NCBI GenBank assembly: GCA_018398585.1
Contig: JAGTTD010000011.1
Location: forward strand, 6,881,001-6,945,000
Length of the DNA: 64,000 nt
Direction: 5' to 3'
DNA from: Simmondsia chinensis
Lineage: Eukaryota > Streptophyta > Magnoliopsida > Caryophyllales > Simmondsiaceae
This document shows, in pieces, positions 1-11,694 of this stretch. The notes under the pieces are model-generated. The model made no database searches. It was not told the DNA's origin and saw nothing but the letters and a program-made list of their open reading frames with translations. Within the stretch, counting starts at the first letter, position 1, and every line of letters starts with the position of its first letter. Both the position numbers and the translations under genes were made by a program.

Positions 1-510
1 CATACTATTAGTCTCAGTAATAAAATCAATCTCGGACAAATTTTTGTCGAAGCATATATGTATTAGTGTGCTTTTTAGTTGCTAGCTTGTTTTTATATTC
101 TCTAGTTATGAGTTTGTGGTAGGATTACATCTGGTTAATGTGGCTGAAGATTGCTGAATCTTGGTTAATATCTTCAGTTCTGGGTAGTGTGGTAGGATTA
201 CTTCTGCTTCATGTGTGTTTTGGGCTTTCTGTTCTTCCTTTTGTCTTACTTCATGGCACAAACGATTTGTACATTGTTGTGAAAATTTTGTTTTGGGGTA
301 GTTTGATACTTCAGAAGATGTGTGAATTGATGCAAAAAGAAACTGAAGTTTGATCCCTTGATCCTACTTCTTGGATTAAGTTAGGTAATTTTATAGGGTT
401 GCTCTGGGGGCATGTTCTATGTTTCCTGATAGCATTCAGTAACAGAACTTCATATATTGTTCATTGCTCACTTATATTAGTGTAATGATATTGCCATCTT
501 TTTATTTTAG
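1..510 (+). other. Intron sequence upstream of the first visible SEC11 exon
   Basis: T-rich sequence ending in a polypyrimidine run and AG at 509-510, directly before the exon at 511. A 71-codon open frame at 138-353 has no recognisable domain and is taken as chance. No SEC11 N-terminal coding sequence is present here. Confidence 0.7.
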
Positions 511-3500
511 GGAGATATATTGTTCTTGCACATGAGTAAGGATCCTATTCGTGCCGGGGAGATTGTTGTCTTTAATGTTGAGGTAAGCATTATACTTCAG
601 TTTTCGATTTCTTATTCTTTCATCCTTTTATTATTTCTTCTTATCTTGTTGCTGATTTATTCTTTTTGAAGGTCTTCATATCTCTTTAATAGTGATGTAT
701 ACATGGATTGATATGTTGTTTATGAGGCCTTGCTCTAATGATAAAACTTTAGTCCAATCGGTATTATAATAATGGAGATATTAGTCGGGTTGTCATGTCT
801 CTCTTTCTTCACTTTTGAACCAAGGAGCATACAAAGGTCCATGATCCATGGACTTTGTTCCCCTCTGCCTTGGGATGATAACATTACTTTGAAGGCACTC
901 TCTTTCCATTTGAATTTTCGATTCATCGTCCCAAAATAGTATATTGACCGTTGTGGACTCATTTGAAACATTAGTGCACTCCATCACAGCGTCTCATGTG
1001 ATAGGGGTGAAATTGGAAACACAAACAGAAAAATAGAAAGGTGGAACTTTTAGAGGGGCAAAGTTGCGAACAAAATACATTTTGAGGGGTCCTTGGCTTT
1101 CTGCCAACAGAATACAATACTCTAATAAAGTACTCTTCTGAAATACCAAAAAGTAAAAAACTAAAATATAATGTATGTCCTTGACTTAGTGGCTGGTGTT
1201 TAGGGGTGCCAAACTTGTCGTCTCGTGTTGTTTTCGTGTTATATGAGGGTTCTAGAAAAGGGTTTGATATGATCCTAACCTGTTTATTAAAATAGGTTAG
1301 GAATTTAACTCAACCTAATTAATGAATGGGAAAAATGACTCAAAGAAATAAATAAATGGGTAATCCATGGGTTACCTATTTAATTATATGAGTGAATCTT
1401 GTTACGTACTTGTACAATGACTTGCAAACATGCCAATACTAGATTTTCATGATGAAAATAGCAATGAATAATTACCATTTTTATAGTTATTAAAAATAAA
1501 TTCTTAAATCAGTATGACTGAATATAGTTCATATTATTGTATACCAAGATAAACTACAATGTGTATATATATATAGTGGTATTCGTATATAATTTGAGTA
1601 ACTTACATAATTCAACATAATTATAAATATATAAATATAGTTCATATTATTGTATATCAAGATAAACTACAACAATGTATATATATAGTTGCATTAGTAT
1701 ATAACTTGAGTATCTCACATAATTCGACATAATTATATTCATTTTAAATGTGTTGAAAGTAGGCTTGCCTAACCAAACTCAAGTTCAACTCAACTACCTA
1801 ATTGGGGTAAGTGCGTCAACCGAAATTCAATCTAATTCCAGAAACCCTGACCCAAAACCAGCTATATTCGTGTTGTGTTTATGTCGTGTCAGGTTGTGTC
1901 AGCCCTATTTGTGTTGATATTCTTCCCATGACCCTTATATGTGATGTTTTGCTTCTAGCCTACTTTCTGACCTTCCCTTGTTCTTTTCTGTTTGATCCCA
2001 TTGCTTCTAGACCTGCAGTGATACATGGTTAGCTTGTGCTTGATATTTCCTCGTGTTTCTGTAAATATTGATCAATACGATTATATGTTTGCAGGGTCGA
2101 GATATTCCTATTGTCCATAGAGTCATTAAGGTACAAGATTCTGTTTCCCCTCAAATTGCACCCTCTTGTTTGCTACTGCAATTGTATTCATATGGGATCT
2201 CTGAATAAAAATTGTGTTACATCTGATTATGTAGCCATCAGTTGATTGCTATAGTGCATTTCGTTTTATAAACATATTAATAATTGAAATTGTTCAATTC
2301 TAATGTTATGTTTAGAGCTCTTGATTCACTGTTTTGATATTTTTATGGTGAGTATTCATAGGCTAAATATGGCGCATGGTAAGCAAATAAATGCATGGGT
2401 AGTTCAGTGCATGTCATCTCCTAAAGAGTCCTGAATTGTCGCAACTAGTGGACGTAACCAAGTGCATCCCTACTTTTTACACTAGGAGCACGTTTGGTAG
2501 AGGGTTAAAATTTGGGGGGTAATCATAACTAGTGCAAATTTAACAGGTTAAGTACTACTTAGAGCTGACAAAATTTGACACAATAAGATAATACAACAGA
2601 AATACGACATCAAGATAGAGGGTGAGGGTTGGGCTTTTTTGAGCTTAGTTGAATTTGGGTTGACATATATAATCTATTTGACTAACTTGTTTGAATTTGG
2701 ACTTGGGTTGGGTTAGCTTGCTTTCAACACATTCATTTTAACATTTATAAATGACATGTATTTATTGATAGTGTCAAATATATGGGCATATAATTGGATT
2801 GGCTTTTTGTAACATGATGAACCAGCATCTAAGAAAAACTTCACACGTCTAATTTAATGGGTAACTTACGGTTACCTATTTATTCATGTTGGTTGGGTAA
2901 GGATTAAGGGTTCCTAACCTACTTAGTAAACCAGTCAAGCTCGGGTCAACCCCTTTTCTAAAATCCCTTGCTAACACGAGTTTGGACACAACTATTTTTC
3001 TGGCCTAACCTTTACTAGAGAAAAGTTTTGGAGTAATTACATTTTAATACTCCGAGGTTTGGTGAAATGACTTTTGTATAAAACTATGTGTTTGAATTTT
3101 CTTAGGGAACTGCTTATGGTGAAATATTATTTTAGTGCAACTGGCAGTGTATCCATTTACTATAAAGAGAGTATTCATGCCGTGCATACTATAAAAAATG
3201 TTAATTGGTATAAGCGATGCAGATGTTGCATTCTGAACCCACATTATCAAAAGTTAGTCAAAGTAGTTATTGTTGCTCAAAAAACGTAAGTGTTGTCCTG
3301 TGAGGGTAAGGCCGTGTACACTTCACCTTCCCTAGTCTTGGCTTTGGAGGAAGCTTTTTTAGGCACTGGGCTTGTTGTTATTGTTGTAGTGGGTAACTAA
3401 GAGCTTTATCAAAAGTTAGATGATTGAATGTGTTGCTTTTTGTTTTTTTACAAGGGTGATAAATTTTGTTATTTTAAAATCAATAAAGTGGCTGAATTGG

Positions 3501-6500
3501 ATTTTATTAGGAGTTGGGTAATGAAAATTTTTAAATCTTCGCTTTGATGACCAACTTAGCCATTCTAAACCATTTAGGTGAACAAGTGTCATCAGTCGGT
3601 GCTGAAATCTTTCAAGTTTTTCCTTGGATGACCAACTTGGCCGTTTTAAGCCACTTGGAGGACCTAATGTGGGCTTTTGTCCAGATTCATATATTTGCTC
3701 CAAACCTTGTGAGTGTTGTCTTGTTGATCAGCTTTCATAGGTAAAGGTCTTGTTACAGATATTAACCATCCCTTTCTATACTTCTATTAGTATATTGGTT
3801 GTGTGTACACCTTGACAACTTTAGGCTTGAGTTGTGGGTGGTGTACACTGTACATTTGATATTCAAACAAGATGTCAATGTCTAGGCTCTAAAGGAGTAA
3901 CTGTTGGTTCCTTTTTTGTGTTCTGGTGATCATGGATTTGAAATCGAAGGCTTCCTTTCTCTCATTTTTCAATTCTTTCCCAAAGTAATTGACACTATCC
4001 GATTGGTCTTTCGTTGGAGAAGTAACACTTATAGACCTGGCGTACCCAGAATTTCAATTTAGTGTCATCATTGACTGTGGATATGTTGACGTAATTTTTC
4101 TCATGTGGATTTGCTAGGTCCATGAACGGGAAGATACTGGTGAAGTTGATGTCCTGACAAAAGGTATCATCTAATTTCAGTTTTATACTTATCTGTGAAT
4201 GTGTGGATTTAAGACCAAGCTGGATTTATGTTTTTTCATTTTATTATTATTATTATTTTTTTTTTTTTTTTTGTCTGAAGCAAACTGATTTTTTTTTCAG
4301 AATCTGAGGGTGTTTAACTTGGAAAGAAAGGTGTTCTAAATAAAAGTAGAAGTAGAAAATAATGCTTCTCCTTTAAAGCAAAAGTAGAAGCAAAAACTAA
4401 AAAATATCCCTCTTGGAAGCACTTTTTTGAAAATTGCATTTGTAAAAAATGTTAATGAAAAACACCGGTTTTTTTGTAGTTTGACCAAACAATCCCTTCT
4501 CATCCATTGGCAGTTTAATGATCTTCAGTTGGTAACAAAGCGTGGTTATATAATGGCCTTTTCGAATCCCAAGTTTCCTTTGTCACTTGAAATAAGATTT
4601 TTCTTAATGTGTTTCACTATCCTGTATCTTTTCCACCTGTTGTTCGGTGGTTTCATCTTCCTTTTTTGGCTTTCCAGGGGACAACAACTATGGAGATGAT
4701 AGGCTTTTATATGCCCATGGTCAGCTATGGCTTCAACGGCATCATATCATGGGGAGAGCTGTTGGGTAAGTGCCAGCTTTTTTTTTACCATAATTATACT
4801 TCAACTCTCCATTCCACTCTAAATTACCCATGTTGGATAAGGTACTTGGATGTTAGCATGATACTGTTTTTGTTTCGTGACCATGATACTTAAAATTATT
4901 CCAATGATAGAGAAAAATATCTTATAAAATAGCTAAGTTTAGCTTTCATATTTGAGTCCATGTAACATAATTTATTACTGTTACCCTTGCATCTGTTGAG
5001 TTGGGTATTGCTGTAATTTGGTCTATTCGTAAATGCATTTGGACTCTTATCCTGCAAATATATGGGTTTGATCTTCTCGCAGGAGGGCCTTCAGTTCATG
5101 GATATAACGATAAAGCTTACGACCACTTCCAATTTCTTTTTCTTGGACAACTTGAGTAGTTCAAAATACCTCATTTTATGTGGCTATACTGACGGGGTTT
5201 TGTGTAGTGGTTAAGCTACCTACCTTTTAAGCATGGTGTCTTGGGTTAGAAAGCTCATTGTCCCCTTCCTTCAGATGTTGGTGGCCCTTCTTAGGGTAAT
5301 GTTATACCTCTTTTACCTTTTAAAAGAAAATACTGCATTATACCAAATTGAACACTAAATTGTGTATTATGAGAACCTTTTCTATCATTGCATTCTCCAA
5401 TCATTCGATATAGTCATGGTTTTTGAGTTTTTACTATGGAAGCATAAAGATTAATGTGTCTGGCTTCGGGCTTTTTTGGTACATATCGAAGTTATTAGCT
5501 GTAAATTGTGATTGTGCGGTTGCATTCTGATTGACTGATGGAATTGTATGGAAAATTGTTTCCCCCTTTGCTGTCGCTATAACAAAATTGGGCTTGTGAC
5601 TTTTTCTTTATATAGGCTAATCTTTACTTCCACTTAGTTGGTAAATGTTGAATTAAGATCTTTATCTTAAGTTGTTGAATTTGCATTTTCCGGAGTCAGA
5701 TCTCATCTTGTTTTAAGCTGTTCGAGCAATGATTTTTGATCTTGATCCCCAGGATTGTGCGAAAATGGCCCTTGCAGGTGGTGTGTTGCCACTCTGCCTA
5801 GTAGGAAAAAGGCTTAGGCTCCGTTTTTTTAACTGAAAACCGTTTCCGTTTCTTTGAATAACTTCATAGCAACAACCACAAAAATAAAAAATGTTTTCCT
5901 CCATCAAGGGGAAATGGCTTTCCCCACAATGAAAAACATTTTCCTTTGCGGAGGGGAGTACATTTCCACTCATTTCATATGTTTCACTTTAACTTCAACT
6001 TGCCCAAATGTAAACCTCGTACAAATTTATAAATGAAACTATTTTCCTTAGCTAAAACAGCAAAACATTTTATGAAAAGAATATCAATTGAAAAATTCTT
6101 TGTGAAGAAAAGTTTTCTGTGCAAAAAATGTTTAGGTTGAACCAAATGGAACCTTTAAATTGTCGTTGGATGTAATCTCATGTTGCGTGGTATTATTTAA
6201 TTTGATTTTGCAGGTTCTTGCCGTATGTGGGCTGGGTGACAATTATCATGACTGAAAAGCCTATCATTAAGGTTCGTCTTAGATTTACACCTTTTGAGTT
6301 CCATCTGAAATAAACGTTGGTTCGTGTTCTTAATCATATTATTGGTTGATTGATTATGAAATAATATCAGCCCGCTTATCACTAGATTTGGTGGGTCGGA
6401 TACGTGGATCACTGCAAGCTATTGTAAATCATATTTTCTCAAAAGTCTTGTTCGTCTGCTCTTGGCATTTCTAGCTCCCATCTGGTCTCACTTGTGCCTT

Positions 6501-8391
6501 GTTGCCAGCTAGGTAAAGGGGGATAAAGAAAGGGAGGATAGAGAAGGGGGGGAGGGTAATTTAGTATCCTACTCTTGTTTGAATATGTCAAATTAAGAGG
6601 GTTAAGGGTAAAGAGCATAAATGAGTTATCCTTATTTGGCAACTAGTTAAATAGGTAACGATAAAAAAGAGTTATAATTAAAATAAGGGCAAAATTGTCC
6701 AAATTCCTGCTTCTCATCATACTGTCTCAAACATAACTCCCTTATCCTATACTCAGTAATTATCATCTTTACTTTATTCTTCGAATGCGCCAAGAAGTTT
6801 AGGGCTTGTCTGGTTTCTTTTTTCTGTCGATATTGGGGTTTTTATCTTTGAACCTAAAAACCACACTTTGAAACGATTTCTTCATATTTATGATTTGTTG
6901 TATTCAATTTGTTTCTACGTTAGGTGATAACTGAAAATAGAAAATGAAAAACAAGAAATAGAAAGAAAAATTTGTTTCTAAAATTCAGTTTTTAGTTTCT
7001 AAAAATTTCGAAAACTACCTACATAAAACCATACCAGGGCTGCTCACCAGATTGTAGGAGCCCAAAATAAGGTATGATTGGTGAGCCCTTTTTGATAACA
7101 AAGGTCTTCAAGCCAACTCAAGCACATATCAAATAGTCCATTCTGTCATAATACTAGCTACTAATATATAAGTGCTTTATATCATATGTGCATATATGTT
7201 TATACAATATTATACACTGGTCATTATTTCTCCAATTAAAAAAATGTTAATATGTGGTAGAAGTAAACTCATAATGTAACTTTTTCTAAAGGGACCCTTA
7301 GCATATTGGGGGCTCCAAACAACTGCTAAGCGGGCCTTCTAAAATGCTGCTATAGCATGAAGTGGGCAATTTTCTTGTGGCACCCAAAGATATTTGAACA
7401 TTTATTTTCGGAAAAGTGAGTGGGTGATTCAACTGTTGCCACGTCAAATTGCTTATCTTCCTGATGTAGCACAATTTTGTTTGATTTAGTTTTTATCTTT
7501 ATATTTAGGAAAATCGTTTTCTATTCAATTTAGTAACTTCACATACCCACTTGGAGTTCCTCGGTCGGACACCTCTGTAGACAGGGTGGCGTGTCTCCTT
7601 GAACTTCTTTATCTTATCTGCTATTATTTTAAGGTCTCGCTTTCTATAAATAGAGTTGTGTAATTCATTAGTTTTCATTTTGAAAGAAACATAATTGAGT
7701 TGAGTTTCTGAGCAGCAACTTGTGGCATGCAACTTCCTTTCTACCATTGCGTGGTTATCATTGGCGGATCCCATGGTTCTTAAGCGGGGGCAAACGCTTC
7801 TATTGATTTGAAAAACTTATAAAAAAATAATAATTATTTTCTCCCTTGTCTTGGTAAAAGAATAAGCTTGCACCCATTGTTTTTTTCATAAATTTTGTAT
7901 AAACTTATAAATATTTTATGATGATTGTATGGATTTTATTAAAATTTAGTTTTTTAATGTATCTAAAATTTGTAGTATTATCTCATACCGTAGTATTTGA
8001 ATACTTGTTTCTTTTTTTTTCGTTTTCTAGTATATAACATTTTTAAATTTTAGTTATTTTAATATAAATTTGTCTAGAATTTGTCATATTCATGGTTGCA
8101 GGCTCTATGCGCCCATGATGACAAGCTCCTCAAGTTAGGAGTCCTTGGAAACGGCCTCCTAAAGGGTAGCACCTTAAAGGGGAAGGTAGCGTACATGCCC
8201 CCTCCCCCCGGGACCCTGCTTATGCGGGAGCCCTTGTAGCACTAGGACTGTTGTTGTAGAATTTGTCATATGCTCTCACTATGGCCCCCATTAAAACAAA
8301 TTTTTATCCGCAACTGATGCTTGGGTTTTTTGTGTTGCAGTACATATTGATAGGGGCTTTGGGGCTGCTTGTTATTACTTCAAAGGACTGA
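511..8391 (+). CDS. SEC11: Signal peptidase complex catalytic subunit SEC11 (3' part, six exons)
   Basis: Exons 511-582, 2095-2130, 4118-4163, 4678-4765, 6214-6271 and 8341-8391 join in frame (351 nt, 116 residues plus TGA), all with GT-AG introns. The product matches the C-terminal two thirds of plant SEC11, the serine protease of the ER signal peptidase complex that removes signal peptides from secretory proteins. Visible landmarks are HMSKDPIRAGEIVVFNVE, the catalytic-His segment IPIVHRVIKV, the acidic catalytic segment GDNNYGDDR, GRAVGFLPYVGWVTIIM, and a hydrophobic tail ending ITSKD. Plant SEC11 is about 180 residues, so about 64 residues with the membrane anchor and nucleophile Ser (SGSMEP) lie left of the window; the first visible exon starts at the usual junction after that block. 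No stops or frameshifts are seen, so the gene looks functional. The introns are filled with transposon debris. Identity is very secure; only the missing 5' end is unknown. Confidence 0.95.
1201..1907. mobile_element. hAT-type non-autonomous element (MITE) in a SEC11 intron
   Basis: Starts TAGGGGTGCC and ends GTGTCAGCCCTA, giving imperfect terminal inverted repeats of the TAGGGGTG class typical of plant hAT MITEs. Flanking octamers CTGGTGTT (1193-1200) and TTTGTGTT (1908-1915) match at 6 of 8 positions, consistent with an aged 8-bp target duplication. Subterminal CGTGTTGT/CGTGTCAGG words and AT-rich internal sequence fit the class. No transposase coding sequence. Confidence 0.65.
2630..2990. 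mobile_element. Diverged hAT-like MITE fragment, inverted relative to the 1201-1907 copy
   Basis: Contains reverse-complement words of the 1201-1907 element, such as GGGTAAGGATTAAGGGTTCC, AACCCCTTTTCTAAAATCCC and TTGGGTTGGGTTAGC. The ends are not crisp and no target duplication could be assigned. Confidence 0.4.
3288..3398 (+). mobile_element. Au-like SINE, 5'-truncated
   Basis: Contains the Au-like SINE body GAGGGTAAGGCCGTGTACAC, then CTTCCCTAGTCTTGG, AGGCACTGGGC and a TTGTTG-type tail. Lies in the SEC11 intron between the second and third visible exons. The pol III head is not recognisable. Confidence 0.6.
3547..3665 (+). repeat. Short direct repeat pair
   Basis: GATGACCAACTTAGCCATTC (from 3547) recurs as GATGACCAACTTGGCCGTTT about 81 bp downstream, both followed by similar sequence ending near ACCATTTAGG/GCCACTTGGA. 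Origin unknown. Confidence 0.5.
5180..5310 (+). mobile_element. Possible tRNA-derived SINE head
   Basis: GTGTAGTGGTTAAGC resembles a pol III A box and GGGTTAGAAAGCTC, about 40 nt on, resembles a decayed B box; both lie in SEC11 intron sequence. There is no clear 3' tail or target duplication, so this is tentative. Confidence 0.3.
5819..6150. mobile_element. MITE with GGCTCCGTTT-type ends in a SEC11 intron
   Basis: Left end TTAGGCTCCGTTTTTTTAAC and right end near CAAATGGAACCTTTA form an imperfect inverted repeat, with mirrored GAAAAC/GTTTTC and GGAAAA-type subterminal words. A second member with the same ends occurs at 13891-14311. No coding capacity. Confidence 0.5.
6800..7040. mobile_element. 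Probable MITE in the last SEC11 intron
   Basis: AGGGCTTGTCTGGTTTC near 6800 mirrors ATAAAACCATACCAGGGC near 7020-7038 as imperfect inverted ends. The AT-rich interior includes ..GAAAATAGAAAATGAAAAAC. No target duplication resolved. Confidence 0.4.
7505..7625 (-). pseudogene. DREB1/CBF-type AP2/ERF transcription factor fragment
   Basis: On the minus strand, inside the last SEC11 intron, one frame reads KFKETRHPVYRGVRPRNSKW followed by VCEVTKLNRKRF. DREB1/CBF proteins carry the signature KKFRETRHPVYRGVRRRNSG directly at the start of the AP2 DNA-binding domain, followed by KWVCEVREPNKK. The match covers the lysine-rich pre-AP2 signature and the first AP2 strands. The rest of the domain (WLGTF, AARAHD) is absent and the conserved Gly after RNS is missing. 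The open frame extends upstream to 7774 without recognisable similarity. It is a broken, probably non-functional fragment; retrocopy or transposon capture are both possible. Confidence 0.75.
7757..8320. mobile_element. Possible terminal-inverted-repeat element interrupted by a SINE
   Basis: GGCGGATCCCATGG..GCGGGGGCAAAC at the left resembles the reverse complement of GCCCCCATTAAAAC..TTATCCGCAAC at the right. The SINE at 8090-8256 would then sit inside it. Weak, since ends are diverged and no target duplication is clear. Confidence 0.3.
8090..8256 (+). mobile_element. Au-like SINE with 15-bp target duplications
   Basis: Direct repeats TAGAATTTGTCATAT at 8075-8089 and 8257-8271 flank 167 bp. 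The interior contains CTTGGAAACGGCCTCC, GGTAGCGTACATGCCCCC, GACCCTGCTTATGCGGGAGC and a GTTGTTG tail, as in Au-like SINEs. It shares its 3' half with the 5S-headed SINE at 48231-48492 but lacks the 5S head, so it is probably 5'-truncated. It sits only 84 bp before the last SEC11 exon. Confidence 0.85.
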
Positions 8392-9302
8392 AATAAGCCT
8401 CGTTGCTGATGCTTTTTAACTGTGTTTGTTGTTTGATTTATGGGCTGCATGATAGAAAGGAAAGATCGATAGTATGGTATGAACTATGTGAATGAAAGCC
8501 TTTGTCTGAAATATACATTTTGCTGTGCTTGTTAAATGTTATCAGGTGTATATTTTGGACCCAAACAAAACTAATGTCTTCATCTTATGGATACTTGAGC
8601 AGGAATTAGGAAATTTGTTAGGAGTTGGCAAAATGTGGCCTGACTCAACTCGTTTGAGCTGTGTCCGACTTAAAAAATTCAAAAATTCTTGGACTGGAAC
8701 TCTAATGATCCAATCTCAGTTGACTAGAAACCTTACCTGTATTCGACTTGATATATGCTGGCTTAAGACTTGAGCCTGTCCTGAACTAACGTGCATTTAT
8801 AGTTTTAGTTCTATTGTTTGGACACAATTTGTAGTTTTAGTTTTATTTTTTATTTTTTTATATCAGAATTTATAGTTTTAGTTGATATTTTAAAGGATGA
8901 ATAGAATAATAGTACAACTAATAATATGAAAAAGAAAAATACTTATTATGAGTTAATTTATGCTCCACTTGAATTCCTATTTTAAATGGCAAACAATCAT
9001 TATGTCACGAAAGACGCATATACTAAAAAATTATCATTCCAATATTTTTGCCAAGTATTGATCATTCATGAGTCATGATCGACTAACCATAACAGTCTGG
9101 AAAGGGGTTTTCAACAAATGAAAAAACAATATATTATTTCAGTATGATAATTTATCTAGCTTATGCTTTTCATACAATACTTCTTTGATCTCTAGTGTTT
9201 TATCATGGTGTCATTTTTACATAAGGATTATTATAATTTGGCAATTTTACATGATAAATAACCAAGGTAATAGGACTTGTTGATGTCAAACACATGTAGA
9301 TA
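8392..9302 (+). other. SEC11 3' flank and AT-rich spacer
   Basis: The first few hundred bases after the SEC11 stop should hold its 3' UTR; no strong poly(A) signal could be assigned. An 82-codon frame at 8525-8773 has no recognisable similarity. The rest is AT-rich with no feature seen. Confidence 0.4.
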
Positions 9303-9311
9303 TTTAAGAAT

Positions 9312-10612
9312 GGGTAAATTATAAAAATCTCTTCTATCTTTTGCTTTAATAATAAAAAATTCTTTTCACAAATAAAATTACTCATTGCATCTCCTTACTT
9401 TTAAAAATTAAACACTTTGCCCTCATTAACCTTTTTTTGACTATTTTGCTTTTCAATAAAAGAGGTTAAATATTTAATTTTATTTTTAGATAAGGTTTTA
9501 CGTTAAAAAATGAGTTCATATATTTATAGAAAAAAAAAGTGGCATTCTATATTTATAAAATTATTATTTTAATCAATTATAATAATAACATTATAAGTTT
9601 AGAAATTACAAACATATTTTAGAAATTTCATAAAAAAATTTTAAAATAAAATCTATTATTTTTTATTTAAAATACTTTTAAAATTAGATTAACAGATTTG
9701 AAACTAAAAATGCTAAAAATTTTCAAAACTATAGAAATTATTTTTTGGAAAAAGCTTAAAAATATAATAATATTGATAGAGTTATATCAATAAATTTAAA
9801 ATTATAAATATTATACAAATTAACAATTAGAAATTTTCTACTTTTAATTAAAAAAAAAGGGAATTTTAAGTATTTAAGTGAAACATAGGAGTTTTATATT
9901 GTTACATAAATGATATAAGAATTTTCTATTATTTATTTAAATATAATTACTTAAATTAATAGCAATGATAATAATATAAATTTAAAAGATAATAAAATAC
10001 TTTATGTACTAATTATTGATTAAAAATAAATTTTAAAATTAGATTAATAAATTAAAATTGAAAAATAGATGAAATTATAAATTTGAAAATAAATTATAAA
10101 AATAAATTTTCCGGAAAAATTTGAAAAACAAAAGTTAAAAAATATTAACATATTTTATCAAATATTTTTCAAAATCTTTTTTTCTATTGTTTGTTTCAAG
10201 CTTTTAATTTCGTAAATTTATACATTTCAAAATTTTAAATCTAATTTGACATTATTTTAAAAAAAAGAAAAAGTTATATTTTATCTCATAATATTTTTTA
10301 TCTTGTATACTTATAATACTATTACTACAATTATTAAAATAATTATATTTTTATAAGTCTAAAAAACTTCCTTATATTTTTGCTAAAAATATAAAAATTT
10401 CTAATCTTTACCTAAAAATATAAAATCCCCTTCTAAAAGCAAAATAATATAGTTAACCTCCTCATTTTTGAGGGTCAAAATAATCAAAGAAAAGTTGAAT
10501 GGGGGTTTAGTGTTTAATTTTAAAAGTAAGGGAGTTTAGTATGTGGTTTTACTTGTAAGAAAGGTTTTCTATTATTGAAGCACAAGACACGGAAGTTTTG
10601 TATAATTTATCC
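9312..10612. mobile_element. Mutator-like fold-back MITE with 9-bp target duplication
   Basis: Begins GGGTAAATTATA and ends TATAATTTATCC (inverted), with inverted arms of roughly 200 bp: the left ACTTTTAAAAATTAAACACT region mirrors the right AGTGTTTAATTTTAAAAGT region. It is flanked by exact 9-bp repeats TTTAAGAAT at 9303-9311 and 10613-10621, the duplication length of Mutator-like elements. The interior is extremely AT-rich and non-coding (1301 bp total). Confidence 0.85.
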
Positions 10613-10622
10613 TTTAAGAATA

Positions 10623-11111
10623 GGGAAATCGTCCTTTAAACACTCAGAGGTTTGGTCGTTTATAACTGAGGTACCTTGACGTTTCATTATATACAATGAG
10701 ATATCTTTAAGTTCAAAAATTTTATTACTTAAGTACCCCATATCGAAATTTGATTAATGTTGTGAGAATTAGACCAATTTTATGCAAAATATGTTTGTGT
10801 AGTACATGAAAACGATAATATATATTAGTCATTTTAATATTTTCAACAAAAAATTAACGAATGATTATAAAAACATTCACTTAGTTTAGATGCAAACTAT
10901 TATTATAGTGCCTACATCATATGACATTAATATTTTTTGCTAAGAGATTATCAAAGTCTAATGAATATACTTATATATTCTCAGAATCATTTCCTACTCT
11001 AAGTTTAGAAATTTTTAAACCTCAAGGTACCTCATTGCATATTTTGAAATGTCAAGGTGTACCTAGATGATATATAATTAAACCTTAGGGTACCTAATTA
11101 ATAATTTTCCC
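10623..11111. mobile_element. Second fold-back MITE in the same target site
   Basis: Begins GGGAAATCGTCC and ends AATAATTTTCCC. Inverted arms carry AGGTACCTTGACGTTTCA at the left and TGAAATGTCAAGGTGTACCT at the right. Flanked by TAAGAATA at 10615-10622 and 11112-11119. The left copy overlaps the right target duplication of the neighbouring element, so both inserted in the same short site. Confidence 0.75.
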
Positions 11112-11119
11112 TAAGAATA

Positions 11120-11690
11120 TAAACGAAAAAGAATATGTTTCTTTATGAAAAGATTTTTGAGAATAAGTTTGAGAAATATGTCGATATCTAAATATATAAC
11201 ACGATTAATATCTAAAGAGCATTGAGTCCATAGCCAGTTGTTAGTGAGTCATTATCAAGTTGAGTTATTTACCCACTAATGAATCATATCAATCCATTGC
11301 TGAATTAATATCAAGCAATAACAACTTAATAATAAGCCATAAGCGAGTTGTTGAGGAGCCTTTGGTGAGCTAGGAACGGGTTCTTTATAAGCTTTGATAA
11401 CCAATGTTCAAACATTAATGAATCAAGTGATCCGTTATCCAACTTAACTTATTAAGCGTGTCAAACCTGCACTCGGCCAATTTACCATCCTCCAAATCAA
11501 CATGAGTGGCTTATCAAACGCTTAGTTCATTTATAATCATATTTTCTATACTTTGGAATTTTTTTGGTTAACAATATTTTGGTTATGGATCATTGTACGA
11601 GTACTACTTTTATCTAAACAAATTAGGTAATTTAAAAAATATTTTTAAATTATTAAATCATATATTGTGTATAATATTAACGATATTTAT
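11120..11690. other. AT-rich spacer with a degraded repeat
   Basis: No gene seen. About 11220-11490 carries repeated AGTTGTTAGTGAG/GAGTTGTTGAGGAGC/CAAGTTGAG words similar to those near 45980-46200, suggesting two relics of one old MITE family. Boundaries could not be set. Confidence 0.35.
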
Positions 11691-11694
11691 TAAG

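Noticed and set aside
138..353. 71-codon + frame at the left edge
   Set aside because: Lies in a SEC11 intron and encodes hydrophobic sequence of no family; its context is fully explained by the intron.
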